From Neonectria sp. B-13 (lineage: Eukaryota; Ascomycota; Sordariomycetes; Hypocreales; Nectriaceae), in the NCBI GenBank assembly GCA_002682825.1, contig NOKP01000100.1, forward strand, positions 10,535 to 27,050: a stretch of 16,516 nt of DNA. The letters run 5' to 3'. The notes below the pieces were generated by a model that saw only the letters and a program-made list of their open reading frames with translations, had not been told where the DNA came from and made no database searches. Made by a program: the position numbers and the translations under genes. How positions within the stretch are numbered: the stretch's first letter is position 1; the number at the start of each line of letters is the position of its first letter. Shown piece by piece: positions 8,289 through 16,516 of this stretch.

Positions 8289-9682
8289 GATGTTTACCGT
8301 TCAGACGATCTGTATGGGCTCTTAGGAGACTATGTCAAACTGTGAGAAGGGGGATTATGTCATTTATTATTAGTGCCCTATAGCTCATTATCATCTTTGC
8401 ATTCGTCCTCGATCTTTATCTTTTTTTTTCTTTTCTTTTAAAAAGAAAATAGTAACTAAATAAATAAATAAAAGAACGTTGGGAACCCGGAAACTTGCCA
8501 TGTCCAGACTCGTTAAGTCCAGATCTTGGGAAAGCTGCCTGTCAGTGCACACGTCGCCTCATTGCAACATATTTTCTTTATCGATCGAACAGATTGCTTA
8601 CTGATCGGGAACGGCCTGGTACCTATCTTTGGGCCTATTATCTTGTGCTTGCAGTCAGTGGAGGGACGTCCTCTGACACACACTTTCTATTGCCCTTGGG
8701 TTGCTTTTCCGGTTACTAACCCTAGTCTGCGCAAATACTTTACAAGCGGATAGGAGGCCGCTGCCCTAATCGCTTTGTGGGTGGGGTTGGAGATCACCAG
8801 GTTTGCACATACTTCAGCAGGAGTCGTATGCATTTCAAGGCCCATATCATAAGAGTCTACGGTACGGTCTCCTAAACGAAGTCCAGTCATCGCTGGAGCC
8901 ATATATAAATTTGATCAGGCTTGTGATTGCTGATCTAGATGTCTAGAGACCCTGAGTAGTCACGATGAGCACCTCTATAGTATTCTAACGATTATGCCGT
9001 CGAGCTCCTGCGCTTATATTATCGACCTTAAATTTTGAATTTAGTTATTCCTATGAAACTTTTCGCAATATAATATAACGCGCCAAAGTTATCATCAAAA
9101 CTAGGACCGTTAATAAAAGCATGAACGTATTGTAACCAATCCTCTTGCCCTTCTCATATCTTCGCCTCTTCGCGTTTTCGCAGTTTTCAAGGCCGCTCAC
9201 TTGAAGCAGCAGATGGTATCTTATTGAGTGCAAAGTTCGAACTTTTACGGGTGCAACGTACCATGGCGCCTGACCCTTTTCCAACATTTGTTATATACGG
9301 CGACGGCATGATGGAACCCTCCTGGAGATAGGTGGAGCGTCGACTCGGAGAGGAGTGAATTCCTGTTGCCGTCATCCGCTCAGCCCTCGGACTCCATGGT
9401 ATGTCTCGAGGAAACCGATCGTGCGTCTGAGGTAAATTTGGTGCCATCCCAGCCTCCTCAAACGTACTTTGACCGCATCCACCACAAACAATGAAAATCC
9501 CGGTATGTAACATTGAAGGGCGATTGATCATTGTTGAGAGCCTTGGCGAGAGATACATGGCGATCAATTTGTGCTAGATGTTCGTGCCCGAGCCTTGGCC
9601 TAGGATTGGTCGTGGGTCAATGTGTGAGTGGGACCACGTGCGTTCCAGCCCTGCTGTAATACGACCGAAAGTACTAGTTGAA
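8289..9682. other. Long region without supported genes
   Basis: About 1.4 kb. A T-run followed by A-runs at 8421-8475 (ttttctttt next to aaaagaaaa, then taaataaataaat) forms a low-complexity, hairpin-capable block. Minus-strand frames at 8687-8902 and 9051-9287 begin with real ATGs. The second has a basic stretch followed by about 20 hydrophobic residues before its stop, like a tail anchor. Neither resembles a family I know. A 126-residue minus-strand frame at 9187-9567 is likewise unrecognised. Confidence 0.4.
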
Positions 9683-9714
9683 GATCAAGATAGCACATGA
9701 TCAAGATAGCACAT
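9683..9714 (+). repeat. Exact 16-bp tandem duplication in a 5' leader
   Basis: The unit gatcaagatagcacat is repeated without change at 9683-9698 and 9699-9714. It places two ATGs (9697, 9713) in different frames upstream of the likely AIM6-type start at 9826. The exact identity suggests a recent slippage or repair event. Confidence 0.85.
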
Positions 9715-9825
9715 GAAAGAAGCAATCTCTATTCTCTTCGTTTCTTCCCTCTTTCTTCATGGCTTCTTTTGTATCTGTTCGAGCTTGCGCGTCTATCCTC
9801 TGCTGCTATCGACACCTCAATAGGC

Positions 9826-11197
9826 ATGAAAATCGCAGGCTATTTCTGCGGTCCAAACCGCAAGGATTCCACAGAATATGAACCACTTCCTTCAATGAGC
9901 CCCGTTGACTCGTGGGAAGCGGAGAGCCTCCTACCACAGCAGAAATCGCGAGGCCTTGGAGTTCGCAAAGCGTTGGTTAACCTGTGGCGGACAACCGTCT
10001 TTGGTACGGTGTTGACTCTGTAAGTTCGGAGCAAAAGACCCAAAGCTTACGTGCGGTACGTGTACAGCACCTAATGCTTCCTATAGGACAACTTTCCTCG
10101 TGCTATATGCCTAAGAGTCTTCAGGCTTAGCGTTCGTCGATTCGTTCGAGGAAAATGGAAATTCAACAGATAATGCCACAAGATGGGTTGAGGAATTATC
10201 ACCCCTCGTCTCTCCCGTAATGTGTCACTCCCACAACGATTATCTGCGACCTCATCCGTTGTTCACAGCGCTTTCAGTGGGCTGCGCGAGTGTCGAGGCA
10301 GACGTCTGGCTCAGCAAAGGCGGGAAAGATCTTTTGGTCGCTCATCATTGGTGGTCTCTTTCCTCGAGCAAAACACTCCGCTCTCTTTACATCGATCCTC
10401 TTTTACAGATTTTGAACTCCATGAATTCGCCATCTTTACAGGCCGACCCAAGCTTTAACGGCCAAGCTTCTGGTGTCTTCGCAACTCACCCGAATACAAC
10501 ACTTGTACTGTTTATTGATGTCAAAGACGATCCAGCGACCACTTGGCCTGTGGTTCTCGAACAGCTGAAACCTCTCCGTGATAAGAAATATTTGTCTCGA
10601 CACGAAAAGATGCCCTCAGGGACCACGAACCAGTCTTTCTGGCCTGGCCCTCTAACTGTCGCGGGAACGGGAAACATCGTCAAACGCCGCGACATGAATA
10701 TCGGCACAGACTCAGAACGATGGCACCAGTATCACGACGTTTTTCTCGATGCGTCTCTGGACTTATTAACCAACCCCGGATTTTGTCGGAGAAAGGCCAC
10801 CTTTTGCCTGGAAGTACAAGAAAACGAGTTCTACACCGCCTCAGTGTCTTTCTGGAGGGCCATCGGGACCGTTCTAACGGGTTTTAGCCAGTCACAGCTT
10901 AAGATCATGCGAGATCAGATTCAAGCCGCTAAGCAACGAAATCTAAAGTCAAGATACTGGGAGTTGCCCAGCTGGCCGATATCTTATAGAAACTATGTGT
11001 GGCGGGTACTTGCTCGTGAAGGTATCGATTTGTTGAACGCTGACGATGTAGTAAGCGTAGCAACGAGGCATTGGGGTTCAGATTACATGAGGGAACTTGC
11101 CTGGATGTGCGAAACAGCACCTTTCCTGTTGAGCTTTTTTCTCACTCTGGTTTGGCTTGGGAGGAGGATGATACGCCGAGGATTATCTGCTAGATAG
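9826..11197 (+). pseudogene. AIM6: AIM6-type PLC-like phosphodiesterase with membrane anchor; in-frame stop in exon 2
   Basis: Exon 1 is 9826-10019; the intron 10020-10086 (gtaagt, cctaatg branch, tatag) joins it in frame to exon 2, 10087-11197. The model spans about 434 codons. A cytosolic head (EYEPLP) is followed by a membrane segment crossing the splice site (about 51-73). Then comes TAA at 10112-10114 (codon 74), and beyond it the uninterrupted catalytic region. Family motifs are SHNDY (H114, D116), VEADVWL (E135, D137), LLVAHH (H151) and VLFIDVKDD. These match the His, Glu-x-Asp, His metal/catalytic pattern of PLC-like/GDPD-fold phosphodiesterases named AIM6 in fungi. A second hydrophobic segment lies near the C-terminus (about 410-424). 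No alternative acceptor restores the frame past the TAA. ATG 9826 is preferred over 9697 because upstream codons look like CT-rich leader. A shorter product from ATG 10220 would keep the catalytic motifs but lose the anchor. Confidence 0.7.
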
Positions 11198-11792
11198 ATG
11201 AAAACATGAAGATCACCCAGTTCACTCACCATGCAGCCTGAATATAGCTGCGCGTTGAGTGTGATGTCTCACGAGTCGTTGCGGAGGGAGCAGGCTGATG
11301 CTTACGGGAGCCATGACAGAGTATTAGAAATCACGCTACTCCTGCTGCATGTTTGCTATTGCCATGTCAGTCAATCCAATCCAGTCTCAGACCGACTGAT
11401 GCGCTCGGACGCAGGGGGAGAGCTAGCGCGGCATGGATTCTGTATCTCACTTCCAATGACGAAATGAAAGGGATAGACACTGCTGCCTATATCCAAACCT
11501 AGACTAGGCCCAGAGATGCATGCTATTCCTTTCTGATACTAGTCGAGGTTGCTGATTATGCTAGTCCTTGAACTTTATGCGAAACCAAACGAGGAGTCTC
11601 TTCAAGGTGTGCAGAGCACCTTGTCCGGACAATTTGTAGAGTCCGGAGACGTTCTATTTCAAATCTTCGATCGCTGCGATCATTATTGGTAGTATGTCTT
11701 TACGATACTAGGACTCGGCCTTCCCTCTTTTCGAGATTTGGTTTATATTGTCAGATACTTGGCGCCGAAAAACTTGCGTTCTGTGAGCCAGC
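11198..11792. other. Intergenic region between AIM6-type and glycosyltransferase-like genes
   Basis: No gene is supported in about 600 bases. It should hold the 3' UTR of one gene and the promoter of the next. Short palindromes such as gatcg-ctg-cgatc near 11670 are present without known meaning. Confidence 0.45.
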
Positions 11793-12767
11793 ATGATACG
11801 ACCTTGGCTCAAAGCAAAGGCCATTCAGCGAGGTTCTTTGATCGCTCTTCTTCTATTCCTTTGTACGGTATGGCTCTCCTTCTCTCCACCCTTACCGCAA
11901 GGCTCGTGTGTGGAGCTTGGACGCTTGTTCATTGATGCTGACGATGTATCGTCCTTACAGCTACTTCCTCGGTTGACCGCAAGAGCTCTTTTCGATCGAT
12001 CATCGATATTGGAACACCATTCCCCCTTCATCGACCTGGAACCGGTGGGCGATCGGAAGCTCGTCATTGTTCTGCCAGCAGATCAACCAAGCCCTGATCT
12101 TTGCAAAGTAATTGCAAGCGCTAGTGCATTAGGATACCCGGCACCTGTCATTGTGAACTGGAAGACGGATTTTCATACCGAAGATGATGGCATTGGGCCG
12201 TCGCAATCAGGGAAGATCACTGGTACTCTCAATTTCCTCGATTGGGCGGTTCAAGAGGGTGTTCCCGAACACCAATGGTTCTATGAGGACGACCTAGTTC
12301 TGATGCTGGACGCTCACGACGTCTGGTTCCAGCTTCCCCCGAATGTGCTTCTTGATTGCTATTTCAAAGGCAACCAAATTGCGAATAGGCGACTTGCAAA
12401 TCATTACGGCTTCCTTGACGTCGATTTGATCAGACAAAAGATTATTGCGTCTGCACAAAAAGGCGGCGTGGCACCATGCGACTCTGTGTCGACATTGTAC
12501 TGTAATAGTCTACCGGAAAGTACACTGCCGAGTAAGGTATACGGCTTTTTGGCGGACTATCGGATTGCCAAATGGAAGTACATGCGACCAAGATATCTCA
12601 ACAGCGGTAGTTTCATGGGACCAGTCGGCGACATGCGAACCTATTTCCGCCAGGTTAACAATAGAATGAAGCGACGCCTTTCTCAGCTCCCTCCAGATCA
12701 GGAACTAGGCGCTGATCAAGGGCTATTCGCTGAGGTCTTTGGCGAGCAAGAGGTTTGGCGCCAGTAA
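11793..12767 (+). CDS. Type II membrane glycosyltransferase-like protein, C-terminally truncated
   Basis: 324 residues from ATG 11793. A short basic N-tail precedes a membrane anchor (about 14-30), the layout of a Golgi/ER-lumen enzyme. The lumenal part resembles fungal nucleotide-diphospho-sugar transferases related to the PLOD/procollagen glycosyltransferase fold. Features are VIVNWKTDF (about 119-127), LMLDAHDVW with a D173/D176 acidic motif at the usual metal-nucleotide position, RYLNSGSFMGP (about 267-277) and GADQGLFAEVFGEQE (306-320). The frame ends four residues after GEQE, whereas relatives I recall continue for roughly a hundred residues or more. The stop at 12765-12767 coincides with a switch to GC-rich sequence that leads into LINE ORF1, so the gene appears cut by the retrotransposon. 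Donor sugar and acceptor are unknown. Whether the truncated protein is functional is doubtful. Confidence 0.65.
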   Translation: MIRPWLKAKAIQRGSLIALLLFLCTVWLSFSPPLPQGSCVELGRLFIDADDVSSLQLLPRLTARALFDRSSILEHHSPFIDLEPVGDRKLVIVLPADQPSPDLCKVIASASALGYPAPVIVNWKTDFHTEDDGIGPSQSGKITGTLNFLDWAVQEGVPEHQWFYEDDLVLMLDAHDVWFQLPPNVLLDCYFKGNQIANRRLANHYGFLDVDLIRQKIIASAQKGGVAPCDSVSTLYCNSLPESTLPSKVYGFLADYRIAKWKYMRPRYLNSGSFMGPVGDMRTYFRQVNNRMKRRLSQLPPDQELGADQGLFAEVFGEQEVWRQ

Positions 12768-12778
12768 CTGAGAACCTA

Positions 12779-12827
12779 ACCGCGAGGCCGCGGTCATCGA
12801 GCGGCACGACCTGCCACTTGATGACCG
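12779..12827 (+). other. Two mutually exclusive hairpins in the LINE leader
   Basis: Hairpin A pairs accgcg (12779-12784) with cgcggt (12789-12794). Hairpin B pairs cggtcatc (12791-12798) with gatgaccg (12820-12827). They share bases 12791-12794, so only one can form at a time. Structured 5' ends are known in LINEs, some being self-cleaving ribozymes; I cannot show that here. Confidence 0.4.
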
Positions 12828-12908
12828 TTTCCCGCGCGCCCATTGGCTCCAGGGGGCTGGGCAGCCGCAAGCAAGGCCAGAACGTCAAAGAATGCTGGCG
12901 CAGAGCAA

Positions 12909-14296
12909 ATGGCAGCAGGTGACAATGATCGTGGCAATGCGGTTGAGGGATCGCAGGCCATGGAGAGCGCGGTGAGCGGCAACGAGTCGCTAATCCAGAT
13001 GATTCTCCGGACGATGCTCCAGGAAACGTCGACCCATATAATGAGCGAACAGAAGAAAATGCTGCAGAGGCTCTGGGATGCGTTGCTGGGGAACCAGCGA
13101 TCGGCGACGAAGATGGTGAGCGACCAGCTGGAGATGATCCGACAACTCCAACAGGAAATCCGTACGATCAGGGCCGAGGCAGCCGAAGACCGGAAGAAGA
13201 CAGAAGAGCTTAGACGCATGCACGAACAGACGGCTGACTAGTTCAGGGCAATGCGAGAAGAGACAGCTGAACAGCTTAGACAGATGCGAGAACAGGAAGT
13301 GGAAGATCTGAAGCAACTGCGCAAGCAGATAACTGAGCAGATGAACGAGCAGCTTGGGCAAGTACGGCAGCAAACGGTAGAAGAAATGAGACAGCTACGA
13401 GAGCAGCTGGACGTGATGGCCAAAAACATCACGGCCAACAGTGCCCGGACAAGCCCACAGCCATTGTATGCAGACGTAGCCCGTACTCCACCGATGAGCC
13501 AACCCAGCAATGTTCGAACTCTCTCGTCTATGCGCACGACACCATCCTCGCTCACCGATACCTTGTACTGTACCATCGACATCTCGAGAGTCAGCGAAGA
13601 GGATAAGGGAAAAGCACAAGTAGGGGGAGTCCGTCAGGCCATTGAGGAGGAGATGCGAACCAAGGAGGGCCAACAGGGCTGGAAGTGCGCAGCCGTGGTT
13701 AAGGACGCGAGAAACACAGACCGCATCAAGGTGATCTGCAGAGATGAGGTGGAGATGCAGCTCGTGAGGGAGACAGCACAAAGGACTGCGGTCAAGGGTG
13801 CGAGAGTACTCAGGGACCAACTGTACCCGGTCAAAGTGGACGGCGCAAACCGCACCGCAGTATTGGACCCTTCCGGTAACCTACTACCGGGAGCCGCAGA
13901 GGCACTAGGCAAGGAGAACGACGTAGCGATTGACAAGATCCACTGGCTCAGCGATAGGGAGAACGGCAAGACGTACGGATCAATGGTGATCTACGTGACG
14001 AAGGAAACGACGCGAAGCGACTCCTCGAGGAGAGATACTTTCACCTGGCCGGGGAGTCGGCCAGCACCAACGTCTTTGAGCGGCGTCAAGGGCCAGTTCA
14101 GTGCTACAAGTGCTGGAACACTGGCCACAAAGCATTCGCGTGCGAGAAGGAGCAGGTATGCGGAAGGTGCGCGCAGCAAGGACACCAGCACAGGCAATGT
14201 CAGGTAGCAGAGCCGTCATGTGCTACCTGCGGAGGGCCGCACGAAGCCCTCAGCCGAAACTGCCGAGCACGGAATGAACAGGGTGATGCATACTAA
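12909..14296 (+). pseudogene. LINE ORF1: coiled-coil, zinc-knuckle RNA-binding protein, one stop and one frameshift
   Basis: ORF1 proteins bind the element RNA and accompany it during retrotransposition. The likely start is ATG 12909. A long Gln/Glu/Arg-rich coiled coil covers about residues 20-175. TAG at 13239-13241 interrupts it in frame, most simply a former CAG. A folded region follows to about 13998. Near 14006-14009 one base is missing in an A run (ggaaacg), and the reading continues in the -1 frame to TAA 14294-14296. That frame contains three zinc knuckles: CYKCWNTGHKAFAC (14102-14143), CGRCAQQGHQHRQC (14159-14200) and CATCGGPHEALSRNC (14219-14263). Without the shift the zinc knuckles would be lost (the unshifted frame stops at 14205-14207). 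No slippery heptamer is visible, so programmed frameshifting is unlikely. The last 23 nt overlap the ORF2 start region. Confidence 0.8.
13209..13340 (+). repeat. Four 33-bp units encoding an 11-residue coiled-coil repeat
   Basis: Units begin at 13209, 13242, 13275 and 13308. They read LRRMHEQTAD-stop, FRAMREETAEQ, LRQMREQEVED and LKQLRKQITEQ. The eleventh position is Gln, Asp or Gln in the intact units, which makes Gln the likely original residue at the TAG. Hendecad spacing is a known coiled-coil periodicity. DNA identity between units is moderate, so the duplication is old. Confidence 0.7.
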
Positions 14297-16516
14297 GCTG
14301 CAAATATTCCAACTCAACGTACGAAAGAGAGACGTGGTCCAACTAAGCATGATGAACGACCAGGACCTTCAGCAGTACGCAGTGCTGGCCGTTGCCGAAC
14401 CATACGCACGAACCATTGACGGTGCGGTTGTGACGACCCCAAACAGCCATAGCAACTGGACCAAGATGATACCAACGCAGACGCATGATGCGCAGTGGCC
14501 GATCCGTAGCATGCTATGGATTCGACGAGACATAGAGGCGGAACAGATTCCGCTACCATCAGCAGACCTAACGGGGGCGGTGCTGCGACTCCCTGACAGG
14601 GATGTGCTGGTGATCTCGGTGTATGTGGAGGGGAAAAACGAGGAGACGCTGCTGGCCACAATGGAGATGCTGCATACCCAAGCGACGACGTTCCGCAACG
14701 CAACAGGGAGAAGAACGGACGTGATCTTAGTGGGCGACTTCAATCGTCACGACCATCTCTGGGGAGGAGAAGACTTGACAGGCAGGAGACAAGGCGAGGC
14801 AGAGCCGATTATCGGTCTCATGGAGGAGCACAGCTTGCTCAGCCTTCTCCCCCGGGGGACGAAGACGTGGGAGAACTCGGAGCACTCAAGCACGATAGAC
14901 TTGATACTGGCGTCGGCCGAGTTGGCTGAGGAGATGGTAGCATGCGGGATCCATCCGACGGAACATGGTTCAGATCACAGAGCAATCCGAACCGAGTTCG
15001 ACCTCGATGTGCCGGAAAGGAGAACCGGCGAACGACGGCTGTTCAAGAACGCACCGTGGAAAGCGATCAGAGAAAGAGTGGAAGAGAAGCTCCGATGGCT
15101 GCCATGGGACGGCGGTGTACAGACCCAAACGGACAGGCTCATGGGAGTTGTGCTCGAAGCAATCGACAAGCTTGTGCCGTTAGCAAAGCCATCTCCATAC
15201 GCGAAGAGGTGGTGGACGGCAGATCTGACCCGACTTCGACGGGCGTACACGTACTGGAGAAACCAGGCGAGATCACAACGCCGAAGAGGCCAAAGGTCGC
15301 CGGATCTGGAAAAGAGAGCCAAGGAAGCAGGCAAAGAATACCATGACGCGATCAGGAGGCAGAAGAAGGCACACTGGGATGACTTTCTCGCGGGCGGAGC
15401 CAATATTTGGCAGTCGGCAAGATATCTCAAACCGGGAGGCGATACCATGAGCGACAAGATCCCATCGCTCAAGAGGCCGGATGGAACAAAGACAAGGGAC
15501 AAAGCAGAACAGGCAGAGGAGCTGCTCAGCGCATTCTTCCCACCACTGCCAGCCGTCATCGAAGAGGAAGGTACCCGTTCCCGCCGGACGGAGGTGGACA
15601 TGCCGAACATAACCTTAGACGAGGTGGAGCAAAAGGTCATGGCGGCCAAAGCATGGAAAGCACCCGGGGAAGACGGCGTACCAGCGATGGTATGGAAACA
15701 ACTTTGGCCAGTGGTCCAAGACCGGGTACTACATCTATTCAGAACGTCGTTGGTGGATGGAGAACTGCCGGACCAGTGGAGGAGCGCCAAGATCATCCCG
15801 CTCAAGAAACCAGACAAGGGCGACTACGCAATCGCCAAGGCATGGAGACCAATCTCACTGCTGTCGACGCTGGGCAAGATCCTCGAGGCGGTCGTGGCGG
15901 ACAGGATCTCGTACGCCGCCGAGACGTTCGGACTCCTACCCATAAACCACTTTAGAGCAAGGAAACGGCGGTCGACAGAGCAGGCACTGCCGCTTCTGCA
16001 GGAGCATTTCTACAAGGCGTGGAGAAACCGCAAGGTGGTTAGTCTCATCAGCTTCGATGTCAAAGGCGCATACAACGGCGTATTCAAGGATCGTCTCCTG
16101 CAGAGACTGGAGGCCAGAGGCATACCACAGTGGCTGGTCAAATGGATCGATGCTTTCTGCTCGAATCGCACAGCAAGTATCGTAGTGAACGGCCATACAT
16201 CGGAGCGACGGGAACTATCCCAGGCAGGTCTCCCGCAGGGATCACCGTTGTCGCCGATCTTGTTCCTCTTTTTCAATGCGGACCTGGTGCAAAGTAGAAT
16301 CGATTCGAGAGGTGGATCAATCGCCTTTGTCGACGACTACTCGGCCTGGGTGACGGGACCGACGGCAGAGGCCAACAGAGCAGGCATCCAGGCCACCATA
16401 GACCGAGCATTGGAATGGGAAAGACGAAGTGGAGCGACGTTCGAAGGTGACAAGACAAGCATCGTACACTTCACGCGTAACCCTGAGCGCACAAGTGATG
16501 CGCCTTTCGTGATCAA
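14274..16516 (+). CDS. LINE ORF2: endonuclease and reverse transcriptase, open to window end
   Basis: An uninterrupted frame of 747 codons from ATG 14274 (a second ATG lies at 14286). It nicks target DNA and copies element RNA at the nick. The N-terminal APE-type endonuclease shows QLNVRK (N15), AVAEPY (E42), LVGDFNRHD (D155, N157, H159), STIDLIL and GSDH (D234, H235). The reverse transcriptase shows KAPGEDGVPA (about 463-472), ISFDVKGAYNG with catalytic D595, AGLPQGSPLSP (651-661) and FVDD with D687 and D688. All catalytic residues I can check are present. The remaining thumb and any RNase H lie beyond the edge. The start overlaps the ORF1 stop (TAA 14294-14296) by 11-23 nt, which suggests termination-reinitiation. 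Unlike ORF1, no lesion is visible, so ORF2 may still supply activity in trans. Confidence 0.9.
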   Translation, partial: MNRVMHTKLQIFQLNVRKRDVVQLSMMNDQDLQQYAVLAVAEPYARTIDGAVVTTPNSHSNWTKMIPTQTHDAQWPIRSMLWIRRDIEAEQIPLPSADLTGAVLRLPDRDVLVISVYVEGKNEETLLATMEMLHTQATTFRNATGRRTDVILVGDFNRHDHLWGGEDLTGRRQGEAEPIIGLMEEHSLLSLLPRGTKTWENSEHSSTIDLILASAELAEEMVACGIHPTEHGSDHRAIRTEFDLDVPERRTGERRLFKNAPWKAIRERVEEKLRWLPWDGGVQTQTDRLMGVVLEAIDKLVPLAKPSPYAKRWWTADLTRLRRAYTYWRNQARSQRRRGQRSPDLEKRAKEAGKEYHDAIRRQKKAHWDDFLAGGANIWQSARYLKPGGDTMSDKIPSLKRPDGTKTRDKAEQAEELLSAFFPPLPAVIEEEGTRSRRTEVDMPNITLDEVEQKVMAAKAWKAPGEDGVPAMVWKQLWPVVQDRVLHLFRTSLVDGELPDQWRSAKIIPLKKPDKGDYAIAKAWRPISLLSTLGKILEAVVADRISYAAETFGLLPINHFRARKRRSTEQALPLLQEHFYKAWRNRKVVSLISFDVKGAYNGVFKDRLLQRLEARGIPQWLVKWIDAFCSNRTASIVVNGHTSERRELSQAGLPQGSPLSPILFLFFNADLVQSRIDSRGGSIAFVDDYSAWVTGPTAEANRAGIQATIDRALEWERRSGATFEGDKTSIVHFTRNPERTSDAPFVI

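Larger units (their letters stand above)
12768..16516 (+). mobile_element. Non-LTR retrotransposon (LINE), Tad-like, running off the window
   Basis: A GC-rich leader (12768-12908) is followed by ORF1 with a coiled coil and three zinc knuckles, then ORF2 with an endonuclease and reverse transcriptase. The ORFs overlap slightly. This order and the fungal host fit the Tad1 group. The 5' boundary is inferred from where the glycosyltransferase frame ends. The 3' end, any RNase H domain, tail and target-site duplication lie outside the window. Confidence 0.85.

Noticed and set aside
8687..8902. 71-residue minus-strand frame with a natural-looking composition
   Set aside because: It begins at a true ATG, but I recognise no family and see no supporting neighbour or intron signal. 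Left as unsupported.
14001..14012. Programmed -1 frameshift joining the two halves of LINE ORF1
   Set aside because: The site (aaggaaacgacg) does not form an X-XXY-YYZ slippery heptamer in the upstream frame; a single-base loss in the A run is simpler.
14975..15817. 280-residue minus-strand frame
   Set aside because: It is antisense to the intact endonuclease/reverse-transcriptase frame, Ser-rich and without motifs.
15407..15955. 182-residue + strand frame rich in Arg and Gly
   Set aside because: It is an out-of-frame reading of ORF2, whose own frame is open and carries the catalytic motifs.
1..16516. CRISPR array, tRNA or rRNA genes
   Set aside because: No regularly spaced repeats, no T-arm-like GGTTCRA segment in a cloverleaf context, and no rRNA-like conserved blocks were seen. 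The genome type makes CRISPR unlikely.

Overview
The window reads as an accessory, transposon-influenced stretch of a filamentous ascomycete (Pezizomycotina) genome. The reasons are introns of 56-67 nt with GTRAGT-type donors and CTAAY branch sites, an OrsD/DUF3505-type zinc-finger gene, an AIM6-type phosphodiesterase gene, an endosulfine-like gene and a Tad-like non-LTR retrotransposon. All recognisable genes lie on the + strand. I had no database access, so family names rest on motif recognition.

Layout. 1-477: upstream and promoter-like DNA with a pyrimidine tract and a 39-bp tandem duplication. 478-3624: a large OrsD-type gene whose second half carries a tyrosine-recombinase-like R-K-R-H-Y pattern; one in-frame TAA breaks it. 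3600-3850: a hairpin, direct repeats and an AT-rich block. 3853-4460: a decayed, intron-containing piece of a SKN7-class response-regulator receiver domain. 4970-5329: an intact small protein with a mitochondrial-type presequence. 6012-6284: a possible relic of a GRG1/CCG-1-like gene. 6923-7418: a two-exon endosulfine/Igo1-like gene with the FDSGD motif. 7420-9690: little that can be supported. 9826-11197: a two-exon AIM6-type membrane phosphodiesterase with an in-frame TAA. 11793-12767: a type II membrane glycosyltransferase-like protein that ends abruptly where a retrotransposon begins. About 12768-16516: a LINE with ORF1 (coiled coil plus zinc knuckles, broken by one stop and one frameshift) and ORF2 (endonuclease plus reverse transcriptase, open to the window edge).

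Two themes run through the window. First, several otherwise continuous frames are interrupted by a single TAA or TAG that a C-to-T change in a CAA or CAG codon would explain. This fits repeat-induced point mutation (RIP) or a similar CpA-to-TpA process, but it is not proven here. Second, pieces resembling stress or nutrient-signalling genes (SKN7 receiver, Igo1/endosulfine, possibly GRG1) lie within about 3.6 kb. They look like duplicated copies in different states of decay. I did not find a clearly new multi-gene defence or biosynthetic system. The least ordinary object is the OrsD zinc-finger/recombinase-like fusion with its terminal hairpin and repeats.
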